Shown: positions 31,599-38,866 of the stretch, piece by piece
How the letters are laid out: each line of letters starts with the position of its first letter
Position numbering within the stretch: the first letter of the stretch is position 1
Source of the DNA: an uncultured Novosphingobium sp.
GTDB taxonomy: Bacteria > Pseudomonadota > Alphaproteobacteria > Sphingomonadales > Sphingomonadaceae
Assembly: GCA_937897535.1 (NCBI GenBank)
Contig: CALCQB010000284.1
Coordinates: 1-46,382, forward strand
Length of the DNA: 46,382 bases
Direction: 5' to 3'
Position numbers and translations under genes: made by a program
The notes under the pieces: generated by a model
Told to the model about the DNA's origin: nothing
Seen by the model: only the letters and a program-made list of their open reading frames with translations
The model's database searches: none

Positions 31599-32713
31599 AC
31601 CACCGGTTCCACCGGTGAACGGCTACCTGCGCTTTTGGCCAGCAGATCGGCCAGCGCCCCGCCACCCGGCGTCAGGCGCTCGCCGTTCGCTTCCCCGGCG
31701 ATCAGCTTGGCCAGTCGCCTGCGGGCCCGTGCGCCGGAAACGTCTGCCGGGATCGCGACCGGAGACAGGTCCTGGACATGGCGGTCGCCAAGCGCCGCCT
31801 GCTGCGCCTCGATCATTGGCTTGTCCTGGATCGCGAAGGCATAGTCGATCGAGCCCTGCCAGAAGGCATCGACTTCGGGGTTGTCGATCCCGTGATTGCG
31901 CACAACGGTCCAGTAATAGAGCGTTCGCGTTGGCGAAACCGGGGTCAGATGGTGTCCGGTGAACACCCACAGCCCGTCTTCGCGCGGTTTGCCCACCGGA
32001 GTGATGCCGACATCGAGCAGCAGGTGCGCCGGGGCATCCCAGCGGAAGTAGAGCCAGTGGTCGATCCGGGTATCGAGCCCGAGGCCCATCTCCATTCCCA
32101 TGATCCCGCCCCAGACGGGGGGCGGCAATCCATCGGGGCACCAGCGATTGGCCCAGACGGTCGAGCCTGATTCCTGTGTCTCGAGCTTGGAAACGGTGAT
32201 CGCTTCGCTCGAGAGCGTGCCTTCATGAAGGAAATCGGCGTGAGTCAGGTCGAGCAGGTTGTCAGTGATCAGTTCGTAATTTGCCGCGACATCCATCATC
32301 CCGCGGATCGTGGTGAAGCCGGGCGCGGAATAGCAGGCGAAATCAGGCATCAGGGCTTCGTCAGCCGCGTCTTCGTCACCCATCCACACCCAGATCGCAC
32401 CATGCCGTTCGACTACCGGATAATGCGCCACCTTCATCGCCGGGGAAATCACCCCGCCGCGATGCGGGTTGAGGACGCAGGCCCCGCTCTCTCCGAACAC
32501 CATGCCGTGATAGCCGCACTGCACCGTATCACCGATCCGCTTGCCCATGTGCAGCGGGGCAAAGCGGTGTGGACACAGGTTGCCGATCGCCACCGGATCG
32601 CCGTTCTCCTTGCGGTAGAGCAGCACGGCTTGTTCGAGGATCGTGCGGTTGGTGAGCTCGTCGCCGAGCTCGTCCGACCAGCAGGCAACATACCAGGCGT
32701 TCTTGAGGTACAT
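31595..32713 (-). CDS. Rieske non-haem iron oxygenase, vanillate O-demethylase (VanA)-like
   Basis: Terminal oxygenase of 372 residues. The opening LKNAWYVACWSDEL is the VanA-type start. The Rieske [2Fe-2S] ligands are Cys47 and His49 in CPHRFAP and Cys66 and His69 in CGYHG. The mononuclear iron site is DLTHADFLH, with His158 and His163 and bridging Asp155; the late Asp in IQDKPMIE is the probable third ligand. Such enzymes demethylate vanillate or related methoxyaryl acids with electrons from a VanB-type reductase, which is not encoded in this window. A GAGGAG ribosome-binding site lies slightly far (11 nt) from the ATG. A repeat-bearing spacer of about 195 nt separates it from the cupin gene. 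Substrate could also be syringate or a dicamba-like ether. Confidence 0.85.
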   Translation of the reverse strand: MYLKNAWYVACWSDELGDELTNRTILEQAVLLYRKENGDPVAIGNLCPHRFAPLHMGKRIGDTVQCGYHGMVFGESGACVLNPHRGGVISPAMKVAHYPVVERHGAIWVWMGDEDAADEALMPDFACYSAPGFTTIRGMMDVAANYELITDNLLDLTHADFLHEGTLSSEAITVSKLETQESGSTVWANRWCPDGLPPPVWGGIMGMEMGLGLDTRIDHWLYFRWDAPAHLLLDVGITPVGKPREDGLWVFTGHHLTPVSPTRTLYYWTVVRNHGIDNPEVDAFWQGSIDYAFAIQDKPMIEAQQAALGDRHVQDLSPVAIPADVSGARARRRLAKLIAGEANGERLTPGGGALADLLAKSAGSRSPVEPVV

Positions 32714-32744
32714 GACGATAAAGACTCCTCTTCCGATCCAACCC

Positions 32745-32885
32745 CGTCACCCTGAACCCGGATCAGGGCCCATCAAGCCTCAGGCGCAATGGCCCGGATG
32801 ACAATCAAACCGCGCAGTCGGTTCACACGACGCGAACCTTGGACGGCTGGCGAAATGGGTCCTGAAACAAGTTCAGGATGACGGT
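32745..32885. repeat. Diverged inverted repeat pair in the Rieske-cupin spacer
   Basis: Left arm CCGTCACCCTGAACCCGGAT... (32745-32774) and the reverse complement of the right arm (32856-32885, CCGTCATCCTGAACTTGTTT...) agree at 23 of 30 positions. The core is CCGTCA.CCTGAAC...TCAGG.CCCAT. Sequences of this type (GTCACCCTGAAC with TCAGG) recur as intergenic repeats in sphingomonads. The ends match better than the middle, as expected of an old mobile or palindromic unit. Confidence 0.72.
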
Positions 32886-32908
32886 GAAGATACGTGGGTG
32901 CGGTTCCG

Positions 32909-33445
32909 CTACAGGTACAGCTTCGGATTGATCGGGATGCCGTGTTCCTTGCAGTGGCTTTCGTAGTGTTCCATGAACCACCACACGTCAGCGGTCATGA
33001 CGAACTCGGCGTTTTCGTCGTAGAATTCGATCGGCCCCTGCATCCAGCCGAACAGCTTCACGCCCTGCGGATGCTCGGTGACCAGCGTGTGGCTTTCACC
33101 CGGAACCTCCAGGATCAGCCCACCGGGTGAGGACACCCAGTCATACTCGAGATAGCGGACCGAGCCTTCGAGGCAGACCATCATGATCGTGCCGCGATGG
33201 AGGTGGGTGCCGATCGCGCCGGGCCCTTTGACCCACAGGATGTTCGAGAAGATTCCGGTGCGCACGTCGAACGCCAGGTGCTTGATCGCGGCATTGTCGC
33301 CGAACGGCACCCACGGGCTGTCATCGTCGCTCATCGCGTCGATGTAGCGGCCGCCGGGGCTGTACTTTTCAACCAGCGCGCGCTGCGCAAACGGCACGTT
33401 GACGATCTTGGCGAGGCTTGAAGGGGGTGCAGTCATGGTAGCCAT
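32909..33445 (-). CDS. Cupin dioxygenase, 2,4'-dihydroxyacetophenone dioxygenase-like
   Basis: 178-residue single-domain cupin starting at the ATG at 33445 (AAGGAG, 7 nt spacer). The metal-binding motif GTHLHRGT gives His81 and His83, and GESHTLV gives His119; the spacings (2 and 36) match the three-histidine iron site I recall for 2,4'-dihydroxyacetophenone dioxygenase. That enzyme cleaves the C-C bond between the ketone and the hydroxymethyl carbon, giving 4-hydroxybenzoate and formate. In this operon a methoxylated analogue would yield vanillate, the presumed substrate of the Rieske enzyme downstream. Family assignment is from motif and length; the reaction here is inference. Confidence 0.75.
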   Translation of the reverse strand: MATMTAPPSSLAKIVNVPFAQRALVEKYSPGGRYIDAMSDDDSPWVPFGDNAAIKHLAFDVRTGIFSNILWVKGPGAIGTHLHRGTIMMVCLEGSVRYLEYDWVSSPGGLILEVPGESHTLVTEHPQGVKLFGWMQGPIEFYDENAEFVMTADVWWFMEHYESHCKEHGIPINPKLYL

Positions 33446-33461
33446 GGTGGTTCTCCTTGGT

Positions 33462-34736
33462 TCAGGTGGCAGATTGAGCGGAGCGCCGCGCCAGCACGCG
33501 CGGAGCGGTTTCTTTCAGGAACAACGCGGTCAGGCCGCCGGCCACGGCAAGACCGACCATCATCCACAGTGGTGCCTGGCGGCCCAGCGCCTGCGACAAT
33601 TGCCCGGCGATCGCGGGGCCGCCCGCGCCTCCGAGAATCTCGCATGAGCCCATGCACAGCCCGAACACGGTTGCGGCCTTGTCGGGCGAAACGCTTTCGG
33701 ACGGGACCGTCGCCATGAACAGCGGGAACACCCCGTTGAGCGCCCAGCCGACGAAGAATATCCCCGCCAGCCCCCAGGCCGAGCCCTGATAAAACATCGC
33801 ACCGAGCGGCAGGATCACTGCCACGAACGAACACAGGATCATCACCGGGCGGCGGCCCAGCATGTCGGACAGCCCGGCGATCACGAAGCTGCCGAGCGTC
33901 GCCGAAATCCCCAGGGTGCCCATCAGCCAGCTGGTTGTGGTCTGGTCGTATCCGCGGTTCTGGGTCAGGTACAGCGGCAGGAACGCCCAGCAAATCACCA
34001 GATAGGCGACCAGCACGATCCCCATCACCACGCAGACCCAGACATTGCGGATCTTCAGCACCTCAAGCACCGCCGCGAACCAGCCGGAGAGACTTCCGCT
34101 TGGTCCTTCGGCGCGCGGTGCGGGGGCCGGTTCGTCGAGCAGGAACCAGATCAACGCGGCGCTCAGCATCCCGGGAATCCCGGCGATGTAGAATGCCTTC
34201 TGCCAGCCGTAGTGACTGGCGAGCGCGACCAGCACCACCGGGGCGACGAACGAGCCGAAGAAGTTCGAACCGAAGTTCTGCGCGATGCCCTGGGCCAGCC
34301 CGCGCCATTTTGGTTCGACCTCGCTCGCCACCATTGCGTGGCTGATCGGCATGACCCCGCCCTCGGCGATCCCCATCAGGATCCGCGCGCCGATCAGCAT
34401 CGCGAAACTGGCGGCGAGCCCGGTCAGGAACGAACAGACCGAAAAGGCCAGCGTTGCGATCACCAGCAGCAGCTTGCGGTTGCCGACCATGTCCGACAAG
34501 CGGCTGACCCCGAATGCCGCGAGCGCCCAGGTGAACGAGAATATCCCGGCCACCGCGCCGACCTGCCCGTCGCTCAGTTTGAGGTCGGGCTGGACGAACG
34601 GCATCAGGAAGTTGAGCGAATTGCGATCGAAAAACACGATCCCGAAGTTGAGGCTGAGCAGCCCGACCAGCAGGAACTGATAGCTGGTACTGCGCGCCTG
34701 GCCTGGTGGTGCGGCGATGCCGGCTGATGACTGCAT
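33462..34736 (-). CDS. MFS transporter, probable aromatic acid permease
   Basis: Inner-membrane carrier of 424 residues with about 12 hydrophobic segments and a cytoplasmic loop near residues 210-225. The first membrane segment contains NFGIVFFDRNSLNFLMPF, typical of the anion:cation symporter (ACS) branch that carries phthalate, hydroxybenzoate and similar acids; the loop motif RLSDMVGNRKLLL follows segment 2 and GLSDMLGRRPVM is its second-half counterpart. The start is at 34736 behind GGGGAGAG. It lies between the VOC and cupin genes, 16 nt before the latter, so it probably imports the aromatic acid or ketone handled by this operon. Confidence 0.87.
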   Translation of the reverse strand: MQSSAGIAAPPGQARSTSYQFLLVGLLSLNFGIVFFDRNSLNFLMPFVQPDLKLSDGQVGAVAGIFSFTWALAAFGVSRLSDMVGNRKLLLVIATLAFSVCSFLTGLAASFAMLIGARILMGIAEGGVMPISHAMVASEVEPKWRGLAQGIAQNFGSNFFGSFVAPVVLVALASHYGWQKAFYIAGIPGMLSAALIWFLLDEPAPAPRAEGPSGSLSGWFAAVLEVLKIRNVWVCVVMGIVLVAYLVICWAFLPLYLTQNRGYDQTTTSWLMGTLGISATLGSFVIAGLSDMLGRRPVMILCSFVAVILPLGAMFYQGSAWGLAGIFFVGWALNGVFPLFMATVPSESVSPDKAATVFGLCMGSCEILGGAGGPAIAGQLSQALGRQAPLWMMVGLAVAGGLTALFLKETAPRVLARRSAQSAT

Positions 34737-34762
34737 GGTTCTCTCCCCGGTTGTGCTTGTTA

Positions 34763-35302
34763 TCAGCTGAAAGGCCGGATCGGGTCTTTGCCGTCCCAAC
34801 CCTGCGCCGCCCGCCAGAACGACGTGAAATGCGCATCCATCGCCGGGCTCACCGGCAGCAGTTCGATGCAGGCGGTGGCGGCCGCGTGGCCCTTTTCCAG
34901 ATAGACCACGTCGCCCCCGGTCGGCACCGGTGAGCGAAAGCTCTCGCGCCAGCCCGCCGCCTCGTATTGCGCTTGGGCAACCGGAACATCCTGAACGGCA
35001 ATGCCGTGATGGTGCAGGCCATAGCCGCGGGTCAGGATCGCTTCGCGGTAGATCGACGGTTCCCGGTCGAGCGGCTGGATCAGTTCGAACCAGGTCTGCC
35101 CCGAAAAGGCCATGCCGATCCGCACATCAGCCGTGCTGACCTGCCCGCGGTAGGTCTGGGCACCAGGCTGCAGAAAATGGTCGATGACGAAGAACGGACC
35201 CGCGCCAAGATCGCGCATGAAATGGTCCATCGAAGCATCAAGGTCTTCGACCACATAGGCGAACTGCGCCACCGTTCCCAGCGCCTGACCCCAGCCCAGC
35301 AT
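34763..35302 (-). CDS. VOC (glyoxalase/bleomycin-resistance) superfamily protein
   Basis: 179-residue VOC-fold protein. Two beta-alpha-beta-beta-beta units are visible, the first starting TVAQFAYVVEDLDASMDHF and the second at GYGLHHHGIAVQDVPVAQAQ, with metal-ligand candidates His in HHHGIAV and Glu in FELIQP and IELLP. The pattern is nearest to glyoxalase_4/methylmalonyl-CoA epimerase-like members rather than ring-cleaving dioxygenases. The start at 35302 is preferred because GAGGAG lies upstream; an ATG at 35320 is possible. It is the first gene of the minus-strand operon VOC, MFS, cupin, Rieske, SDR, alcohol dehydrogenase. Exact reaction unknown. Confidence 0.75.
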   Translation of the reverse strand: MLGWGQALGTVAQFAYVVEDLDASMDHFMRDLGAGPFFVIDHFLQPGAQTYRGQVSTADVRIGMAFSGQTWFELIQPLDREPSIYREAILTRGYGLHHHGIAVQDVPVAQAQYEAAGWRESFRSPVPTGGDVVYLEKGHAAATACIELLPVSPAMDAHFTSFWRAAQGWDGKDPIRPFS

Positions 35303-35330
35303 GATGCCTCGGCTCCTCATCCCAAATTTT

Positions 35331-35342
35331 GTAAGTTATTAC
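35331..35342. promoter_or_regulatory. Possible operator upstream of the VOC-Rieske operon
   Basis: GTAAGTTATTAC, preceded by AAATTTT, has 4-bp arms GTAA/TTAC. On the minus strand it reads GTAATAACTTAC, faintly like the TAACAATTGTTA family. It lies 29 nt before the VOC start in an AT-rich divergent spacer of 133 bp. Weak evidence. Confidence 0.25.
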
Positions 35343-35435
35343 GCCTATTCTTGCCATGGTTTCGAAAGAGCGCAAGCACCTTTGTTGCAGCCCACCGCAG
35401 CTTGCGGCATGAGGGCGTCCAGGGGAGGCGCCGGC

Positions 35436-36539
35436 ATGGTTGAAACGCGGGGTGTGAAGGGCAGTCGCACGATCGACTGGGACAGCCTGCCGCACGGCGG
35501 CGACCTGTTCGGCGAGATGCAACTGGCCCAGGCCAGCCAACCCGGAAGCAAACCGAAGGCCCCGCTGTTCCCAGGTCTGGCGCTGTGCGGAGTTGCGGCG
35601 GCGGCGGCGGCCTGGCTGTCGGAACATTATGGCTTCCCCATCATCCTGCTTGGTCTGCTGGTCGGGCTGGCGCTCAATTTTATCAGCCACGATCCGCGCA
35701 GCCATGCCGGGCTCGACTTTGCCGCGCGGACCTGCCTGCGCTGGGGCATCGTGGTGCTGGGGCTGCAGGTGACGCTTGCCCAGGTCGTGGCCCTCGGCCC
35801 CGCGCCCTTTGCCGCGCTGGGGGTGGTGATGGCGGTGACCATCGCCGCCGGCCTCGCCGGTGCGCGGCTGGCGGGACAATCGCGTTTCGCCGGGATCCTC
35901 GCGGGTGGAGCCACCGCGATCTGCGGCGCCAGTGCCGCGCTCGCGCTCTACGGCGTGATCGGCAAGAACCGGCTGAGCCAGGCACAGTTCGCGCTGACCC
36001 TGGTCGGGGTTTCGCTGGCCAGCGCCTTTGCGATGTCGGTCTATCCCGCGCTGGCCGGGGAACTGGGCCTGCACGATGGCCAGGCCGGGTTCCTGATCGG
36101 CGCTTCAATCCACGACGTCGCCCAGGCGATCGGCGGGGGCTATGCCTTTTCCGATGCGGCCGGCAGCTATGCGACGATCGTCAAGCTTTCGCGGGTGGCG
36201 CTGCTCGCCCCGCTGGTGGCCTTGACCAGTCTGGCGATCGGTCCTGCCGATGAGGGCGACGGCACCGGTTCGGTGTGGCGGCGGCTGGCGCTGCCGTGGT
36301 TCATCCTCGCCTTCCTCGCGGTCGTCGCAGTCAACAGCCTGGTCACGATTCCCCCAATGGTGGTGACCAACGGCCTGATCGCATCGAAGGCGCTGTTGCT
36401 GCTGGCGGTTACTGCCACAGCCATGCGCAGCCGGATGGACCTGCTGCTCGAAATGGGCTGGCGTGCGACGATCCCGGTCGCGACCGCCACCATCGCCAGC
36501 TTTACCTGCGCCCTGGGCTTCGCCGTCCTGCTGCTCTAG
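35436..36539 (+). CDS. YeiH/UPF0324 family membrane protein
   Basis: 367-residue integral membrane protein of the YeiH/UPF0324 family (putative sulfate exporter), with about ten hydrophobic segments and a 50-residue soluble N-terminus. Family features are GILAGGATAICGASAALAL near residue 155 and GASIHDVAQAIGGGYAFSDAAG, two re-entrant-like glycine-rich motifs in the two halves. The start at 35436 has GGGGAGG 7 nt upstream; earlier in-frame codons would overlap the divergent VOC promoter. Its function in this place is not evident: export of an inorganic or organic anion is the family guess. The stop codon interlocks with that of the convergent small gene (CTAG at 36536-36539). Confidence 0.87.
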   Translation: MVETRGVKGSRTIDWDSLPHGGDLFGEMQLAQASQPGSKPKAPLFPGLALCGVAAAAAAWLSEHYGFPIILLGLLVGLALNFISHDPRSHAGLDFAARTCLRWGIVVLGLQVTLAQVVALGPAPFAALGVVMAVTIAAGLAGARLAGQSRFAGILAGGATAICGASAALALYGVIGKNRLSQAQFALTLVGVSLASAFAMSVYPALAGELGLHDGQAGFLIGASIHDVAQAIGGGYAFSDAAGSYATIVKLSRVALLAPLVALTSLAIGPADEGDGTGSVWRRLALPWFILAFLAVVAVNSLVTIPPMVVTNGLIASKALLLLAVTATAMRSRMDLLLEMGWRATIPVATATIASFTCALGFAVLLL

Positions 36540-36781
36540 ATTACGAAGTCCAGCACCACCGGCATAGCCCCGCGCCGCCGGTTGGCGACCATCGTCTGGT
36601 GCAGTTCGGAGACCTGCGCACTGCCGGTCCGCACAAACAGGAACGGCAGCAAGCCGTGAATCAGGCAGGCAATCCCACCCAGGATCATCCGCAGGCCAAA
36701 GCTGCCCGCCACCACCAGATGCTCACCATAGCTTTCGCCCACGCTGGCGGGGTGTTCGGTAAACAGCTTGACCGGATCCAT
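36536..36781 (-). CDS. Small membrane protein, DUF6356-like
   Basis: 81 residues from the ATG at 36781 (GAGGGAG ribosome-binding site). The opening DPVKLFTEHPASVGESYGEH is characteristic of a short alphaproteobacterial family annotated as DUF6356; then come two hydrophobic segments, about 23-40 (LVVAGSFGLRMILGGIACL) and a short one at about 41-50, and a basic tail. Function unknown. Upstream, a 100-bp AT-rich spacer is shared with the divergent Lrp/AsnC regulator. Confidence 0.72.
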   Translation of the reverse strand: MDPVKLFTEHPASVGESYGEHLVVAGSFGLRMILGGIACLIHGLLPFLFVRTGSAQVSELHQTMVANRRRGAMPVVLDFVI

Positions 36782-36881
36782 CTGGAATACTCCCTCTGCT
36801 GCCGCAAGAATACCCCGACTGATGAGCAATAGCTTCACCTTTTATCTAGCAATATCGCATTTTGACGGTTAGATTGTCCCA

Positions 36882-37361
36882 ATGAATGACAATTCAGCGC
36901 AATTGGATTCGATCGACTGGGCAATCCTCGCCGTGTTGCAGGCCGATGCGTCGCTGCCGGTGCATGAGGTTGGCGAGCGGGTCGGCTTGTCGAGCAATGC
37001 TTGCTGGCGGCGGATCAAGCGGCTCGAGGACAGCGGGATCATTGCCCGCCGGGTGGCGCTGCTCGATCCGGCCAAGCTGGGGCTGGCGACGACAGTGTTC
37101 GTCGCGATCCGCACCAATCGCCACGATCCGGCCTGGCTTGAACTGTTCAGCACCGGGGTCGCCGGGATCGCTGAGATCAGCGAGTGCCACCGCATGGCCG
37201 GCGACGTCGACTACCTGCTCAAGATCGTGGTCCGCGACATCGCTCATTATGACCGGATTTACCGCAAACTGATTGCAGCCGTGCCCGACATCGCCGATGT
37301 CAGCTCAAGCTTCTCGATGGAGCAGATGAAGGCCACCACCGCGCTGCCGCGGCCGGTCTAG
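36882..37361 (+). CDS. Lrp/AsnC-family transcriptional regulator
   Basis: 159 residues. The N-terminal helix-turn-helix is LDSIDWAILAVLQADASLPV followed by VGLSSNACWRRIKRLEDSGII (the SxxxxxRRxKxLE recognition helix), and the C-terminal RAM ligand-binding domain includes HRMAGDVDYLLKIVVRD. Lrp-type proteins usually sense amino acids. It is divergent from the DUF6356 gene and convergent with the halogenase at the end of the glucan operon, with interlocking stops (CTAG at 37358-37361). No direct link to the sugar genes can be shown. Confidence 0.9.
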   Translation: MNDNSAQLDSIDWAILAVLQADASLPVHEVGERVGLSSNACWRRIKRLEDSGIIARRVALLDPAKLGLATTVFVAIRTNRHDPAWLELFSTGVAGIAEISECHRMAGDVDYLLKIVVRDIAHYDRIYRKLIAAVPDIADVSSSFSMEQMKATTALPRPV

Positions 37362-38866
37362 AGCCGCGCCAGCAGCTCGTCGTGCGGCGCGAAATTGAGC
37401 GCGCAGCGGGCAATGAATTGATCGAGCTTGCCCAGATCGGCAATCGGCAAGCCGACCTCGGGCGGTTTGAGCCGCGCGTCCTCCGGAAACTGACCATAAC
37501 CTGCCAGCAGGCAGTGCCATGATAGCGGGGTATAGTAGCGATCGATCCCCAGCCGCTCGACCTCCGCGTCGAGTTCGCCGCCGCGAAACCAGCTGGTCAT
37601 CACCGCCTTGAGATTGTCGGAGAGGTGCTGGTTGGCGGCATTGGCGCGCCAGTATTCACCCCCGCCGCGCTGGTTCATCCGGTAATGGCAGACGATATAA
37701 TCGCGGATCCCTTCGTAGCGCGCATGAATGCTGGCATTGAACGCCGGGGCATGGTCGCTGCCAAAACCAGCCTTGCCATAGGCTTCGATGAACCCAGCCA
37801 GCGTGGTGTGGACGATATGGAGCGCGGTCGCCTCGAGCGGTTCGATGAAGCCCTGGGCCAGCCCGATCGCCAGGCAGTTGTTCACCCAGCTGCGCCGGAC
37901 CTGGCCGACCTTCATCTTCAGGTGGCGCGCCGGTACATCGGCATCGAGCAGACCCAGGTGCGCGCGCAGCTCGGTTTCCGCCGCATCGGCATCGATGAAG
38001 CCGGAGGCATAGACATAACCGTTGCCGGCGCGGTTGGTCAGCGGGATGCGCCAAGCCCAACCATTAGACAGGGCCGTCGCCCCGGTTTCGCACGAGGTGG
38101 CTCCGCTATCACTGGCGCTTGGCATCGCGACGGCGGCATCGTTGAACAGGTTGCCGGCAAAGGATTCGAACGGCTCGCCCAGCGCGTCCTGAATCAGCGC
38201 CGCGCGGAAGCCCGAAGCGTCGATGAAGAAATCGCCCGAGATTGCTTCGCCCTGATCATCAATCAGCGCTGAAATATCCCCGTTGTCGCCACGCTCCACC
38301 GACCGGACCCGGCGCGGCAAATGCACAACTCCCAGCTTGCTGGTGGCGTGCTCGCGCAGGAATTCGCCGACCAGGTGGGCATCGAAGTGATAGCCATAGG
38401 CCACTGTGAACGGAAAGCTTTCCGCCGGGATCGGACCCCTACGCTCGGCGGCGAGTCGCGCTGAAATGAAGAACCGGTCGGGATGCGCCCAGACATCGCG
38501 CCCGGTTCGCCGCGCGCGGGTGTTCAGGAAGAAAGAGGGGAGCGTGTGCAGGTCGAGCGCGGTCTCGAACGGGTGGAAATAGGCCTCAAAACCCGGCCGA
38601 TCGGACCACCCGTGAAACCGGATTCCGGTCTTGTAGGTTGCGTTGCAGCGCGGCATCCATTCGGCCTCGGCAATCCCGAGCTGGTCGAAAAAATACTTGA
38701 GCTGCGGGGTTGAGCCTTCGCCCACCCCGATGATCCCGATTTCGGGCGATTCGACCAGCGTGACGCTCGCCTCGCCTGGCCCCCAGCGGTGCGCGATCAT
38801 GCACGCCGCCATCCAGCCGGCGGTGCCCCCGCCGAGGATGACAAAGCGATGCGGGCGGGTGGTCAC
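37358..38866 (-). CDS. Flavin-dependent tryptophan-halogenase-family protein
   Basis: 502 residues. FAD box GGGTAGWMAA is near residue 12. Lys79 in TYKTGIRF is at exactly the number of the catalytic lysine of PrnA, the halogenase WxWxIP motif is present (WAWRIP, 270-275), and IEPLEATALH supplies Glu345, equivalent to the PrnA active-site Glu. All hallmarks of an active halogenase are therefore present, but it is the last gene of a starch/maltodextrin operon, overlapping the GH97 gene by ATGA. Members of this family sit beside TonB receptors and glucan genes in Caulobacterales and sphingomonads, with unknown substrate. It may be a flavin monooxygenase or halogenase acting on a non-tryptophan compound. 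Confidence 0.87.
   Translation of the reverse strand: MTTRPHRFVILGGGTAGWMAACMIAHRWGPGEASVTLVESPEIGIIGVGEGSTPQLKYFFDQLGIAEAEWMPRCNATYKTGIRFHGWSDRPGFEAYFHPFETALDLHTLPSFFLNTRARRTGRDVWAHPDRFFISARLAAERRGPIPAESFPFTVAYGYHFDAHLVGEFLREHATSKLGVVHLPRRVRSVERGDNGDISALIDDQGEAISGDFFIDASGFRAALIQDALGEPFESFAGNLFNDAAVAMPSASDSGATSCETGATALSNGWAWRIPLTNRAGNGYVYASGFIDADAAETELRAHLGLLDADVPARHLKMKVGQVRRSWVNNCLAIGLAQGFIEPLEATALHIVHTTLAGFIEAYGKAGFGSDHAPAFNASIHARYEGIRDYIVCHYRMNQRGGGEYWRANAANQHLSDNLKAVMTSWFRGGELDAEVERLGIDRYYTPLSWHCLLAGYGQFPEDARLKPPEVGLPIADLGKLDQFIARCALNFAPHDELLARL

Noticed and set aside
34763..35302. VOC protein as an extradiol ring-cleavage dioxygenase
   Set aside because: Too short and lacking the usual second-domain His...Glu pattern of extradiol enzymes; nearer to glyoxalase/epimerase-type members.
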